From the NCBI GenBank assembly GCA_041390825.1, contig JAWKPF010000020.1, forward strand, positions 1 to 64,000: a DNA stretch of 64,000 bases. The letters are read 5' to 3'. The notes under the pieces are model-generated. The model was not told where the DNA came from, ran no database searches, and saw only the letters and a program-made list of their open reading frames with translations. This stretch comes from Thermomicrobiales bacterium. GTDB lineage: Bacteria; Chloroflexota; Chloroflexia; Thermomicrobiales; UBA6265. Of this stretch, positions 8,805 through 18,679 are shown in pieces. A program made the position numbers and the translations under genes. Numbering within the stretch: the stretch's first letter is position 1; each line of letters starts with the position of its first letter.

Positions 8805-10523
8805 TTGAACATCCCCGACAAGAACGCCCGCGAAGCTGTCATTGCCACCCGCCTGACCGAGGCGCAATTCTCGCGCCGCAAGATGATGATCAATGCGCTG
8901 GCTTCTGGTGCGCTCTTCACCGCGTTGGGAGCGCGCACGTTGGATGCCCTAGCTCAGGGCACGCCAGCCGCCGGTTCGGACGTGCAGATGTACGACGGCC
9001 CACTCGCCGCCAATCAGGAGATGGCAATTCCCATTGGCGTCGTCACGAACCTCGATCCAGGAATCTCGTTCGGCGACGACGAGATCTATCTCTTCTACAA
9101 CCTCTATGAAGGCCTGGTGCGCATCGACAATGTGACCGGCGAGGTTGTGCCGGGTGTGGCTGAGTCGTGGGACATCAACGAGGATGCCAGCGAATACACC
9201 TTCCATATTCGCCAGGGAGTGACCTGGTCGGACGGGACTCCCCTCAACGCAAACGACTTTGTCTACAGCATCTCCCGTGTGCTCGATCCCGAGGTCGCAT
9301 CGCAATACACCCCGGCGGTCACCTCCTACATCAAGAATGGCGAAGCCATCGAGAACGGGGAAATGGACATCTCTGAACTCGGTGTCAAGGCGACCGACGA
9401 CTACACGTTGGTCGTCACGTTGAACGGCCCGACGGTCTTCTTCCCACTGGTCGCTTCCACCTGGACATACATGCCCGTGCCAAAACACGTCATCGACGAA
9501 AAAGGCGCGGAATGGGTGGAAGCCGGGAACATCGTCACCAACGGTCCCTACAAGCTCACCGAATGGAATCACGATCAGAACTTCGTGGTCGAGCTGAACG
9601 AGAGCTATTTCGGTGAGAAGCCGACCGTCACCAGGGCGACGTATCGGATCTACGACGACAAGGAAACGCAAGCCTACGCCTCATTCGAGAACAATGAGCT
9701 CGACTACGCCGAGCCGGGAGGGCCGGACCTGGAACGGGTTCTGGCCGATCCGGCGCTGGCGGCCGAGCTCATCACGTTCCCGATGTCCAATTGCTATTTC
9801 CTCGTAGCGGATACCACCATCGCGCCGACCGATGCGATCCCCTTCCGGCAAGCGCTCTATAAAGCGCTCGACCGCGAGACCCTCACGCACGAGATCTTCA
9901 AGGACGAGTACGTCCCTGCCTATACCGTGTTGGCGCCCGACATCCCGGGCAACAACCCGGATGCCGCGCTGTCGGTTGGCGTCGAGGAGGCCAAGAAGCT
10001 GCTCTCGGATAACGGCATCGACCCCAGCTCGATCGAGCTCGAGCTCTTCTTCCAGAATGTCACGCCGCACAGCATCGTCGGACAATTTGCCCAGGCGCAA
10101 TGGCAGGATGGTCTCGGCATCAAGGTGAAACTCACTCCGATCGAGCCGGACGCGTATAGCGACTGGCGCGCGTCCCGTGCCACCGCCAACTTCGGCGTCT
10201 ACACCGGGAGCTGGGGTTCCGACTTCGCCGACGCGTCAAACTGGTTCAACCAGAACTTCACCACGGAAGCCGACCACTACCAGAATCACTGGTCGAACGC
10301 TGAGTTCGATGAGTTGGTGAATGCGGCCGTGATCAATACCAATGAGGAAGAGCGCGTGCAGCAGTATTCGGACGCGGAGGTCATCCTCGTGTCCGATGCG
10401 GCGATCATCCCGTACATGCGCGGCAAAGCCTTACGCGCGGTCAAGCCATGGGTGAAGGACCTCTATCTGCTGCCCATTCTCTCGGTGGTGCATCTTCGCT
10501 CCATCAAGATCGCCGAACACTAG
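8805..10523 (+). CDS. ABC transporter substrate-binding protein, family 5 (peptide/nickel type)
   Basis: A 572-residue exported solute-binding protein. A TTG start at 8805 follows an excellent AGGAGG at 8790-8795. An open frame extends upstream to 8646 but has no ribosome site. The N-terminus carries a twin-arginine-like signal (FSRRKMM, then a hydrophobic stretch ending LDALAQGTPAA), so export is probably by Tat. The mature part has the SBP_bac_5 signature region (LYEGLVR, VVPGVAESW, TFHIRQGVTWSDGTPL). These proteins deliver oligopeptides or similar solutes to DppB/DppC permeases, which follow at 10625 and 11557. No ATPase genes lie within the operon. Confidence 0.9.
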   Translation: MNIPDKNAREAVIATRLTEAQFSRRKMMINALASGALFTALGARTLDALAQGTPAAGSDVQMYDGPLAANQEMAIPIGVVTNLDPGISFGDDEIYLFYNLYEGLVRIDNVTGEVVPGVAESWDINEDASEYTFHIRQGVTWSDGTPLNANDFVYSISRVLDPEVASQYTPAVTSYIKNGEAIENGEMDISELGVKATDDYTLVVTLNGPTVFFPLVASTWTYMPVPKHVIDEKGAEWVEAGNIVTNGPYKLTEWNHDQNFVVELNESYFGEKPTVTRATYRIYDDKETQAYASFENNELDYAEPGGPDLERVLADPALAAELITFPMSNCYFLVADTTIAPTDAIPFRQALYKALDRETLTHEIFKDEYVPAYTVLAPDIPGNNPDAALSVGVEEAKKLLSDNGIDPSSIELELFFQNVTPHSIVGQFAQAQWQDGLGIKVKLTPIEPDAYSDWRASRATANFGVYTGSWGSDFADASNWFNQNFTTEADHYQNHWSNAEFDELVNAAVINTNEEERVQQYSDAEVILVSDAAIIPYMRGKALRAVKPWVKDLYLLPILSVVHLRSIKIAEH

Positions 10524-10536
10524 GCCGATCGACGGG

Positions 10537-10599
10537 CCCAGCGTCCAGTGTCCCGAGCGCGAAGCTCGGCGCTGGACACTGGGCGCTTGATGCTGGACG
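10537..10599. repeat. Intergenic heptad repeat with palindromic symmetry
   Basis: Nine degenerate 7-base units (for example CTGGACA, CTGGGCG, CTGGACG) between the binding-protein stop and the first permease. Internal symmetry (CCAGTGTCC with GGACACTGG, and CGAGC with GCTCG) would allow a stem-loop in the mRNA, which could attenuate permease expression relative to the binding protein. Confidence 0.5.
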
Positions 10600-10624
10600 T
10601 GCGCTTGACTACTGACGTGACCAG

Positions 10625-11557
10625 ATGAACAACCGGTCTGCCTATATCATCCGGCGGGTGCTCTTTCTTCTTCCTACCCTGTTCGTCATCTATACGCTCA
10701 CCTTTTTCCTGATCCATGCCACACCAGGAGGCCCATGGTCGCAAGGCGAAAAACCGGTGCCCCCGATCGTGCTCGAGCGCCTGAATGAGGCATATGGGCT
10801 GGACAAGCCCGTCTGGCAGCAGTATCTCGACTATCTCTGGAACATCCTGCACGGCGACTTCGGGCCGTCGTTTTCTTCGCGATCGCAGTCGGTGACCGAC
10901 ATCATTCGCGAGACCTTTCCGGTGTCGCTGCAGCTTGGCTTGCTGGCCATGGTGATCGCGCTCGCGATCGGAATCCCGTTGGGTGTGTTGAGCGCGCTCA
11001 AGCACAATTCGTTCTTCGATTATTTCAGCGGGTTCATCTCCGTCCTGGGGATCTCCACCCCCACCTATGTCGCCGTTTCTCTCCTGGTGCTCCTCCTTGC
11101 CAATACCCTCCACCTCGTGCCGACGGGCGGATGGGACGGCATCTGGAGCACCAAAGCGATCATTCCCTCGATTGCCCTGGCGCTCTATCCGGCTGCCGTC
11201 CTGGCTCGCTATATGCGTTCGAGCATGTTGGAAGTCCTCTCCGCGGACTATGTCCGCACCGCCCGAGCCAAGGGACTCTCGAGCACGACGGTCATTGCCA
11301 CCCATGCGCTGCGGAATGCCCTTTTGCCGGTGCTTACGGTCTCCGGCATCGTCCTGGCCGACGTCATCACCGGATCGTTTTTCGTGGAGACGGTCTATCA
11401 GGTTCCGGGTATCGGCCGCTATTTCGTCGATAGCATCACGAAGCACGACTACCCGGTCATTCTCGGCACGGTGCTTCTCTATGGCACGGTGGTGGCAGTG
11501 ATGAACCTCGTCGTCGATCTGCTCTATCCGCTGCTCGACCCACGAATGTCGAACTGA
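10625..11557 (+). CDS. ABC transporter permease, DppB/OppB type
   Basis: A 310-residue inner-membrane permease with six predicted membrane segments and the DppB-type N-terminus (YIIRRVLFLLPTLFVIYTL). The cytoplasmic coupling loop carries the EAA-like motif (YVRTARAKGLS) before HALRNALLPVLT. It forms a heterodimeric pore with the next gene for import of peptides or related solutes delivered by the protein at 8805. Its stop overlaps the start of the next gene by one base, indicating translational coupling. Confidence 0.9.
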   Translation: MNNRSAYIIRRVLFLLPTLFVIYTLTFFLIHATPGGPWSQGEKPVPPIVLERLNEAYGLDKPVWQQYLDYLWNILHGDFGPSFSSRSQSVTDIIRETFPVSLQLGLLAMVIALAIGIPLGVLSALKHNSFFDYFSGFISVLGISTPTYVAVSLLVLLLANTLHLVPTGGWDGIWSTKAIIPSIALALYPAAVLARYMRSSMLEVLSADYVRTARAKGLSSTTVIATHALRNALLPVLTVSGIVLADVITGSFFVETVYQVPGIGRYFVDSITKHDYPVILGTVLLYGTVVAVMNLVVDLLYPLLDPRMSN

Positions 11558-12519
11558 TGACCACCGCCGCGCTCACCGATCCGAGCCTGCTGCGGGAAAC
11601 CGCAACCAAGCAATCCGATGGGTTCTGGACCAGCGCCTTTCATCGCTTGCGCCGCAATCGGCTGGCCATGGTTTCGGCGCTCTTTCTCATCGCGCTGTCG
11701 CTTATTGCGATCATCGTGCCGGAGTTCTACCGGTACACCTACGCCCAGCAGGACTACGCCGCAGTCACGCAGGGTCCGAGTTGGGCGCATCCGATGGGCA
11801 CCGACCAGCTCGGCCGCGACATCCTGATCCGCCTCATCTTCGGCGCGCGCATCTCGCTGACCGTCGGGATCGTCGTGCAAACCGTCATCATGCTCATCGG
11901 CGTGCCAGCTGGGTTGATCGCGGGCTACTTCGGGGGCCGGACCGACACCGCCATCATGCGTACCGTCGACGTGCTGTACGCAATTCCCTCGTTGCTCTTC
12001 GTCATCATCATCATGACCTATCTGCGAGGAACGTTTTCTGGCGAACCAACCGGTGTTTGGAGCGGCGTCGCGCGGCTCGACGAGAAAACCGGCGGCCTGG
12101 TTGGTGTCTACATCGGGCTCGGCATTATCGGATGGCTGACCGTGTGCCGTATCGTGCGCGCGAACACGCTTTCCTTGAAGAAGCGTGAATTTGCGGAAGC
12201 CGCCCGCGCGCTCGGCGCCGGAAGCGGACGCATCATGTTCCGTCATCTCCTGCCAAACACCGTGGCCCCGATCGTCGTCGCCGCCACGCTCGGCATTCCA
12301 TTGGCCATCCTCGCCGAAGCCGGCATCAGCTTCCTGGGGCTCGGCGTCATCCCGCCCATGCCAAGTTGGGGGCTGATGATCAGCGAATCCATCCCCAGCA
12401 TGCGCGCCCACCCGCATATGCTCCTCTTCCCGGCGGTCGTCCTCTCGCTCACCGTGCTCGCCTTCAACTTCCTCGGCGACGGCCTGCGCGACGCCCTCGA
12501 CCCCTGGATGAAGCGCTAG
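11557..12519 (+). CDS. ABC transporter permease, DppC/OppC type
   Basis: A 320-residue permease with a cytoplasmic N-terminal tail, a first membrane span after RLRRNRLAMVSALF, the conserved HPMGTDQLGRDI motif, and the EAA loop (FAEAARALGAG) with HLLPNTVAPI. These are hallmarks of DppC/OppC subunits. The ATG overlaps the DppB-type stop (TGATGA). The operon ends here with no DppD/DppF ATPases downstream, so the transporter must use ATP-binding subunits encoded elsewhere, or the operon has lost them. Confidence 0.9.
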   Translation: MTTAALTDPSLLRETATKQSDGFWTSAFHRLRRNRLAMVSALFLIALSLIAIIVPEFYRYTYAQQDYAAVTQGPSWAHPMGTDQLGRDILIRLIFGARISLTVGIVVQTVIMLIGVPAGLIAGYFGGRTDTAIMRTVDVLYAIPSLLFVIIIMTYLRGTFSGEPTGVWSGVARLDEKTGGLVGVYIGLGIIGWLTVCRIVRANTLSLKKREFAEAARALGAGSGRIMFRHLLPNTVAPIVVAATLGIPLAILAEAGISFLGLGVIPPMPSWGLMISESIPSMRAHPHMLLFPAVVLSLTVLAFNFLGDGLRDALDPWMKR

Positions 12520-12664
12520 GTTCCCGCTCGCTGCCAAATTCCGCCATGGGCCACATTGCTCGGCAGCCCACTTCGAACCATCGCGTACAATCTCCAGCGC
12601 CCATTCATTCGAGTTTGCTGCACCATTTCCGAGGAGCACGATCCTGGTTACGCCAAACATCCCC

Positions 12665-14272
12665 ATGCGATGCCCGATCTGCAACGCCACCGTCCAGCCG
12701 GCAGATCAGTTCTGCGAGCGGTGCGGCGCGGTCCTGCAGACCGCGCCTCCGGCCAGCGCGGAACCGTTCGAGCTCCCCACATCGGACGAAACGCGCCGCC
12801 AAGGGAGCTCCCGCCGCCGCTCGAAGCGAAAGAAGTGGTACAACCGCTGGCCGGTGCGCATCGCGGCAGCCCTCCTTCTCCTGATCGTCGGCGCTGCGGC
12901 ATTCGGCGCCTGGCGGCTCGACAAGACCATGGGCAACCTGAACGCGGTCAGCACCCTGCCGGCCCAGATCCAGGACCAAACCGCGCAGGACGTCGACGGC
13001 TCGCCCGTGCCGCTGGTCACCGTTGTGCTCCCCACACGCAACCCGGACGCCCCCGCCCCCACCGTGGTCATCCCCCACTACGAAGGCGCCAGCCCAGGCG
13101 GACCCGCCCGGCAAACCGCCATTGCCGTCGTGCAGGAACCACAACCCACCTCCACCCCCCAGGCAACCACCGAGGCCGTCGCGGCAGCGGGCGCCGCGAG
13201 CCCCACCCCCACCATCGACGGCGAATCCCAGGCCGAAAGCATGATGGCCGCCGGCATGACCTTCGATACCGGCCCCGCCCAAACCGCCATCGCCGAAGCC
13301 GCGCAGAACAAGATCGCCCCCGTCCCGACCCCGACACCCGGCGCCGGCGTCTTCGTCCACACCGCCGGTTCGCTGCAATCGACCCCCACCAGCGACGACG
13401 ATGACGACGGAGACAGCGGCGGCATCCTCGACGGGTTGCGCGGCGCTGGCGGCAATGTGCAAGACGCCGCCCAGGGCGCCGCCGTGGCCGCCGGCATCTC
13501 CGACCCGAAAACCGACCCCATGACCATCCTCATCATGGGCGTCGACGCCCGCCCCGGCTCCGCCATCGACATCGGCGTGCGGCCCGACGCCCTCATGGTG
13601 CTGCGGCTCGACCCCGAAACCGGCGCCTGCCGCGGTCTCGCCATCCCGCGCGACTCCCTCGTGGAGCTCCCCGGCTACGGCGAAACCAAGATCAATCACG
13701 CCCTCATGCTCGGCGGCATCCCCTACGAGGAGCTCGTCGTCGAGCTCTACCTCGGCATCGAGATCGACCACTACGCCCTGATCGACTTCACCGGCTTCGA
13801 AGACCTGGTCGACGCCGTCGGCGGTGTCACCATCACCGTTCCGGAAAACCTCGCCTCACCCGCCGTGCCCGCCGGGACCCACACCATCGACGGCGCCACC
13901 GCCCTCCGCCACGCCCGCTACCGCGGCGGCCCCGACGGCGACTTCGGCCGCATCCAACGCCAGCAAGAGCTCATCCGCGCCCTCATCGCCACCGCCGGCG
14001 GCCGAAACCTCCTCGCCGAGGCCAACCGCCTCCTCCCCGCCCTCGAAGACAACATGCGCACCGATCTCTCGCTCGACCAGCTCGTCGCCCTCGCCCAGTT
14101 CTACCAGGGCAACTGCTCCAGCGACGGCCTCACCCTGCAAACCATCCCCGGCGACGTCGTCTACGGCCCCATCATCGACCCCCTCTTCGGCCTCCCCCTC
14201 TCCTACGTCGTCTCCACCCCGGAAGACGTGCAAGCCAAAGTCGACGAGCTCATGGGCCGCGAAGACGGGTAA
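12665..14272 (+). CDS. Zinc-ribbon, LytR-CpsA-Psr (LCP) family membrane protein
   Basis: A 535-residue protein with an unusual order. An N-terminal zinc ribbon (C3-x2-C6 and C17-x2-C20) is followed by one membrane span (about residues 62-83), a Pro/Thr/Ala-rich low-complexity linker to about residue 280, and then an LCP catalytic domain (ILIMGVDAR at about 287, the IPRDSLVEL region, KINHAL, VGGVTI, and TALRHARYR arginines). LCP enzymes transfer polyisoprenyl-linked glycans to cell-wall or surface acceptors, so this protein may act on the product of the polysaccharide locus that follows. ATG 12665 is taken as start. A GAGGAG at about 12631-12636 suggests an earlier non-standard start could exist. 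Confidence 0.85.
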   Translation: MRCPICNATVQPADQFCERCGAVLQTAPPASAEPFELPTSDETRRQGSSRRRSKRKKWYNRWPVRIAAALLLLIVGAAAFGAWRLDKTMGNLNAVSTLPAQIQDQTAQDVDGSPVPLVTVVLPTRNPDAPAPTVVIPHYEGASPGGPARQTAIAVVQEPQPTSTPQATTEAVAAAGAASPTPTIDGESQAESMMAAGMTFDTGPAQTAIAEAAQNKIAPVPTPTPGAGVFVHTAGSLQSTPTSDDDDDGDSGGILDGLRGAGGNVQDAAQGAAVAAGISDPKTDPMTILIMGVDARPGSAIDIGVRPDALMVLRLDPETGACRGLAIPRDSLVELPGYGETKINHALMLGGIPYEELVVELYLGIEIDHYALIDFTGFEDLVDAVGGVTITVPENLASPAVPAGTHTIDGATALRHARYRGGPDGDFGRIQRQQELIRALIATAGGRNLLAEANRLLPALEDNMRTDLSLDQLVALAQFYQGNCSSDGLTLQTIPGDVVYGPIIDPLFGLPLSYVVSTPEDVQAKVDELMGREDG

Positions 14273-14363
14273 TCGCGCAGCGCATGCGCCCGGAATGCGC
14301 AAGTTTTTCCGCTTCGATGCCTGGATTTTCCGGAAACAGCATCACAAATGCGCATCAACCACC

Positions 14364-14391
14364 TTGAACCTGGCTGAGAGTCCGTTATACT
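14364..14391 (+). promoter_or_regulatory. Promoter before the sugar-transferase genes
   Basis: TTGAAC at 14364-14369, a 16-base spacer and TATACT at 14386-14391, with a small inverted repeat (GAGAG and CTCTC) across the -10 region. It lies in the 300-bp gap between the LCP gene and the GTG at 14576. I see no gene in that gap. Confidence 0.5.
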
Positions 14392-14575
14392 CTCGTCTAG
14401 CCCACAACACATTCGGGACGTCGTTCTATCAGCGAGGGCCAACAATCAGCCGCCGCTGAGAAAAGCCGTCCGAACGTGTTCGCACTCGCTCCTGGGCCAG
14501 CGAATGCAACCGGGCTTGGGAACGTGCATCGAATCCGATCTGTTTCACACTCGTCCACACCTGGGGAGGGGACAA

Positions 14576-15297
14576 GTGGCAACGCTTCCGGACCTGGCGG
14601 CGCAACAATCCGATCCAACCGCAACCGACAGCCGCTTCGCGCCGCACGACGCGCGCCCGCTCCTCGTGCCCATCGCGCACACCAACCCCATCTACGCCCG
14701 CGTCAAACGCGCCACCGACGTCCTCCTCTCCGCCACCGCCCTCATCGTCCTGGCGCCCGTCTTCCTCGTCATCGCCCTCGCCATCCTCATCACCTCCGGC
14801 CGCCCCGTCATCTACCGCCAAACCCGCCTCGGCCTCGGCGGCCACCCCTTTACCCTCTACAAATTCCGCACGATGGTGCCCGGGGCGGATGCCAAACTCG
14901 ACGAAGCCGCTAGCGGCAACTCTCGCGATCGACCCAACCGATCCAATTGTCAAACCGGAAGAAGAGAGCCCGCTCATCACGCCCATTGGGTATTGCCCTG
15001 CGCACGACAAGCCTTGACGAGCTCCCACAGTTTTGAATGTCCTGGACGGCACGATGTCCCTGGTCGGTCCACGCCCGCCATTGCCGGAGGAAACTGTCGC
15101 CTACACCCTGCGTGAAGCGCGCCGTCTCTCAGTTCAGCCGGGAGTCACGGGACTTGGCAAGTTTCTGGCCGGTCCGATCTGAGCTTTGCTCAGTGGGTCG
15201 ATCTCGATCTCGAATACATCCGCCGAAGTAGCGCTGGTCGATCTTGCCATTCTTGCACGCACAATTCCAGCCGCTCTCAAGAAAGGGGGCACGCTGA
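14576..15297 (+). pseudogene. Bacterial sugar transferase (undecaprenyl-phosphate sugar-1-P transferase), frame-disrupted
   Basis: It starts at GTG 14576 after GGGGAGGGG. The N-terminal half is intact: a hydrophobic hairpin (LLSATALIVLAPVFLVIA) followed by the PGT signature VIYRQTRLGLGG and FTLYKFRTM. After about 14920 the frame changes several times, but the conserved pieces persist (TSLDELPQ, MSLVGPRPPLPEE, QPGVTG). The reconstructed protein (about 240 residues) is a monotopic phosphoglycosyl transferase that starts glycan repeat-unit assembly on the lipid carrier. The restored stop at 15295-15297 overlaps the ATG of the next gene (TGATG). Confidence 0.75.
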
Positions 15298-16138
15298 TGG
15301 CTAACACTGCACCTACGCGAAGAAATTGCGCCCCACAATGTCGTTTCCATCGATCAACGTCGTCGCACAGCGAAACTTCCGCTCCGGATCCCCTTGAGGG
15401 TTGCGGAGCCCCAGGTCCTGGTACTGGAGCAGTCAAACCTTCTATGAACTGGGGACGAAGCGCTGTATGGATATCGCTGGTGCCATGGTCATCGGCTCCG
15501 TCCTCTTGGTCGCGCTGCCTGTCCTCGTAATCGATTATCGGACTGATCGCCCGGCCCGATTCTACAAACAGGCGCGCGTCGGGAAAACGGCAAGGCATTC
15601 ACCATCTGGAAGCTCCGCTCCATGTGCAACGACGCCGAAAAGGATGGTGTGCGCGAAGCCGCCGCCGGCGACGATCGCGTCACGCGCGTTGGCAGCTTCA
15701 TGCGCAAGACCCGCATTGACGAACTACCACAAGTGTGGAATGTGCTCCGCGGCGAGATGTCGCTGGTTGGCCCGCGTCCCGAGCGCCCGGAGTTCGTGAA
15801 AATCCTCGAAGCGGAAATTCCGAACTGGCGCGCTCCAGACGGTGTAGCCTGGAGTCACGGGCTGGGCGCAAGTCAAGTACCGCTACACCGGAACCATCGA
15901 AGAAACGAGCAGGAAGCTCCAGTTCGATCTGATTTGTATTGCTCATCGCGGACTGGCACGCGATCTCCAGGTGCTCTTTGATCAGTCCAATGTGACGGTG
16001 CAGGTGGTCAAAGAGATTGGTCACCCGTCATCTCACAAAGACGAGTTCTTCCGTTCAGCAGTCGCTGTCAGAACAGATGAGATCAACCATCGTGGCATCG
16101 CCGCACCCGGGATTCCTCATCACAGCGGCGTTTGGTGA
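15297..16138 (+). pseudogene. Second bacterial sugar transferase, frame-disrupted
   Basis: It begins at ATG 15297 coupled to the previous gene. A membrane segment (GAMVIGSVLLVALPVLVI) precedes FYKQARVGK, FTIWKLRSMCNDAEKDG, the active-site region (TRIDELPQVWNV) and MSLVGPRPERPEF, all typical of the PGT family. At least four frame changes occur (about 15400, 15590, 15850 and 15940). After restoration the protein is about 280 residues, similar in build to the first transferase. Two adjacent initiating transferases suggest two glycans, or alternative first sugars. It is convergent with the glycosyltransferase at 16145. Confidence 0.75.
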
Positions 16139-16144
16139 ATTTCA

Positions 16145-17358
16145 TCAGGCATCGGTTTGCACCGAGCCTATTCGAGAAGCTATTCCGTGACTGCCCCTGA
16201 GCCGCTGGGATAGGCAAGCCCTTTTCGCACAAGCGGCAATACTCTCGATAGTGGACTCCCAGATCACCTCCCCTGCCGGAACTCGCGCAGCACACGTTCG
16301 CGCCCCGCTTTCCCATGCCGCTTCCGCAATTCAGGATCATCGAGATAGAGGCGAATTGCCGTCGCCAATGCAACCGGCATCGTGAACTGGCGCCAACGTT
16401 CCGGTCACGCCATCCTCGACCGCATCGATGCATCCTGGAATTCGGGTCGCGACGACAGGTACTTCCATCGCAAGAAATAATGAAACGTTCCCGCAAAAGC
16501 CTTCCTGATAGCTAGGCAAAACGACAAGATCGAAAAGCGAATAGTATTGGTTCGTTTCATCGACCGGCCCAAAGTCATGACGACCCGTGGATCGTTTTGG
16601 AACGAATGCAGGATGGTTGGCTCGACCGGATCCTGTGGTTCGACCAGACCAACCAACACCAGTTTCGCCTGCGGATAACGTTCCCGCAAATGGACCAGGC
16701 GGTGGCCAGTTCGTGAATTCCTTGTCTCGCACGATGCAGCCGACAAACCCAATGACGAGGATCACATCTGAGAGTCTGATTCGCACGCAGTGCTCGCTTG
16801 CTCTCCGGGGAAAACTGTCGAAATGCACAGTAGCATCGACGCCGTTGCAGCTGCCACCACCGAAGACCACGATTTTACTGGCGGGACAAACCCCCCTCGG
16901 CGATTGCGAATTCCCGAATCGACGGGCTGGACGCAAAACACTCGATGAGCTAGATTTCTATGAGATGCGTTCGGTGGTTTTTGTAGATATCCGTTTCCTG
17001 CCGGCAGCGGCCATATAGGGAACCCGTGGATGATAGATGCGACCGGTGCGTTAAAGGTGGCCGCGAGCATTTCACGCTTTGGGGTGTGGGCAGCGAACGA
17101 TTGCCGGACTCCAGATTCGCAGTTGCTTGCGAATAGCCAGGATCGAACCGAGATCGCGCAGGGGGGTGATTCGCCGCCCACCGGTACCGCGAACGTTTCG
17201 ATACCCTCTGCTTCCATCCAGGCAGTCAGTTCGGGACCGGGCGAGGAGATGGCGGCGACCGAAAACCATTGCATCCCGCATAAATGAGACTTGTCCTCGC
17301 AGAAAAATCTGGATTGGGGAACGGTGGTGATATGGACGAGCTTCAACGCTACCGCCAT
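16145..17358 (-). pseudogene. Glycosyltransferase family 4-like/GT1, frame-disrupted
   Basis: The start MAVALKLVHITTVPQS at 17358 overlaps the stop of the upstream glycosyltransferase by 10 bp. The N-terminal Rossmann half includes FSVAAISSPGPELTAW and EGIETFAVPVGG. The C-terminal GT1 half includes KLVLVGLVEPQDPVEP and the donor-sugar motif LPSYQEGF, then MEVPVVATRIPGCIDAVEDG. The pieces lie in several frames, requiring about six indels. The restored length is about 404 residues. It is a cytosolic or membrane-associated enzyme adding a sugar to the lipid-linked repeat unit, and the last gene of the minus-strand operon. Confidence 0.75.
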
Positions 17359-18504
17359 GCTTCGGTCTGTTCACGAATATACCGATAGAATGCGTTTCTT
17401 CGTGCCCGCAATATTTCGTCCCTGTAATCTGCGGCCAGCAAGGTTTCTCGCGGACATGTCCCGTGATCCGAACAGGGTCACGCAACATTGCGATGACTGT
17501 TTGCCAGCGCATGATGTCGCCTGGGGGAACATATCTTCGGGTGGAAGCACCAGGGAGCGCCTACAGTAGTTCCAATTATATAGCAAACCGCGTGCCATTG
17601 CTTCTATCATGGCTCGGGGAGTCCTTCCGTGCGAGAAGCAAGCACAAAAGCGTCGCATCGTCGAGTTGCTGCCGTATTGCGCCCCCAGCCGGGAGTTGGC
17701 CAAGGAACATCACACGATCCATAGGCCGAAGGCGGGCTCGATGCTTCCAGCTGTGACCGATAAACACCGTCACCCACAATACGCAATTGATCCTTGGGAA
17801 TGTTTTTCACAAGAACGAGGGCGTCGATCAGAATGTCCATGCCCTTATATGGTTGGGCAAGCGAGCCGACGGAGACCAATATAGACTCTTGAAATGGGAC
17901 GCTCGTAGAGGCTCGGACACGAAATGATCGTGTTCCAGGGCAATGGAAGAATAAGCGTAACCAGTGCGTCTGGCAGGATATCGTGCCGGCAGGACATGAC
18001 CGCCGACGTACGACACAGCACACGCGTCGCGTACCAGTCGTTGCGCCGCGTGGGTAGCTTGCCAACGGAAAACGGCCTGAGCGGACGCGGTTGGCTTTGG
18101 CAGCAAAAACTTCGTGAGGATCACCGACCAATCTGATGCCATATGGTTGATCTTGCTCGAGGGCGCCGGCCGCCACCTCGGAGATTCGCCCTGGTCCCTG
18201 CAGGATCACAGCATCGCCGGGTACGATCGCCCGGCGTACATCGCTCCGAACTGCGCGCGATCGAAGTAGGTGTACTCCCTCGGACCGATATACGTGGTCA
18301 CTCCTGTCGACTTACCGACGGCCCGGTTACTTGTTGTAGTCGCTCATCAACTCGATCAACTCGTTGAACCTGCCCTACGATCTCGACCTCATCGAAGACA
18401 TCCAAATAGCGCCGCCAGAAGCGGTATACTCCGAACCAATTCGTCCAGACCACTTTGTCTGAAGTCATTAAGAATCGTGATTCGGTCGTAATTTTGACCC
18501 GCAT
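17349..18504 (-). pseudogene. Glycosyltransferase family 1, frame-disrupted
   Basis: The N-terminus is ITTESRFLMTSDKVVWT and YRFWRRYLDVFDEVEIVG. The C-terminal half holds LVSVGSLAQPYKGMDILIDAL, LRIVGDG, and the donor motif FVLASRTEGLPRAMIEAMARG once one base is adjusted. The C-terminus is recovered as NAFYRYIREQTEAWR, with a stop at 17349-17351 that overlaps the next gene's ATG. About 385 residues after restoration. It probably adds one sugar of the exopolysaccharide repeat. Confidence 0.75.
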
Positions 18505-18679
18505 CAGTTTACGGCTCCATTCGGATCTTCATCAGTTCTGCTCTAGACTCATAGAGGTTACTGGTAACGATTCTTCAGAAATTCTCAGCCGCCATGCTTC
18601 GTTCTGGCAAATCGATCTGTCATCAGAAACACAACTAGGGAATGGAACAGCGCCGTTCTTGACTGTAGAGAACACCAAA

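Noticed and set aside
10520..13771. Three minus-strand frames of 308, 388 and 388 residues
   Set aside because: Antisense to ABC permeases and the LCP gene, with composition typical of shadows.
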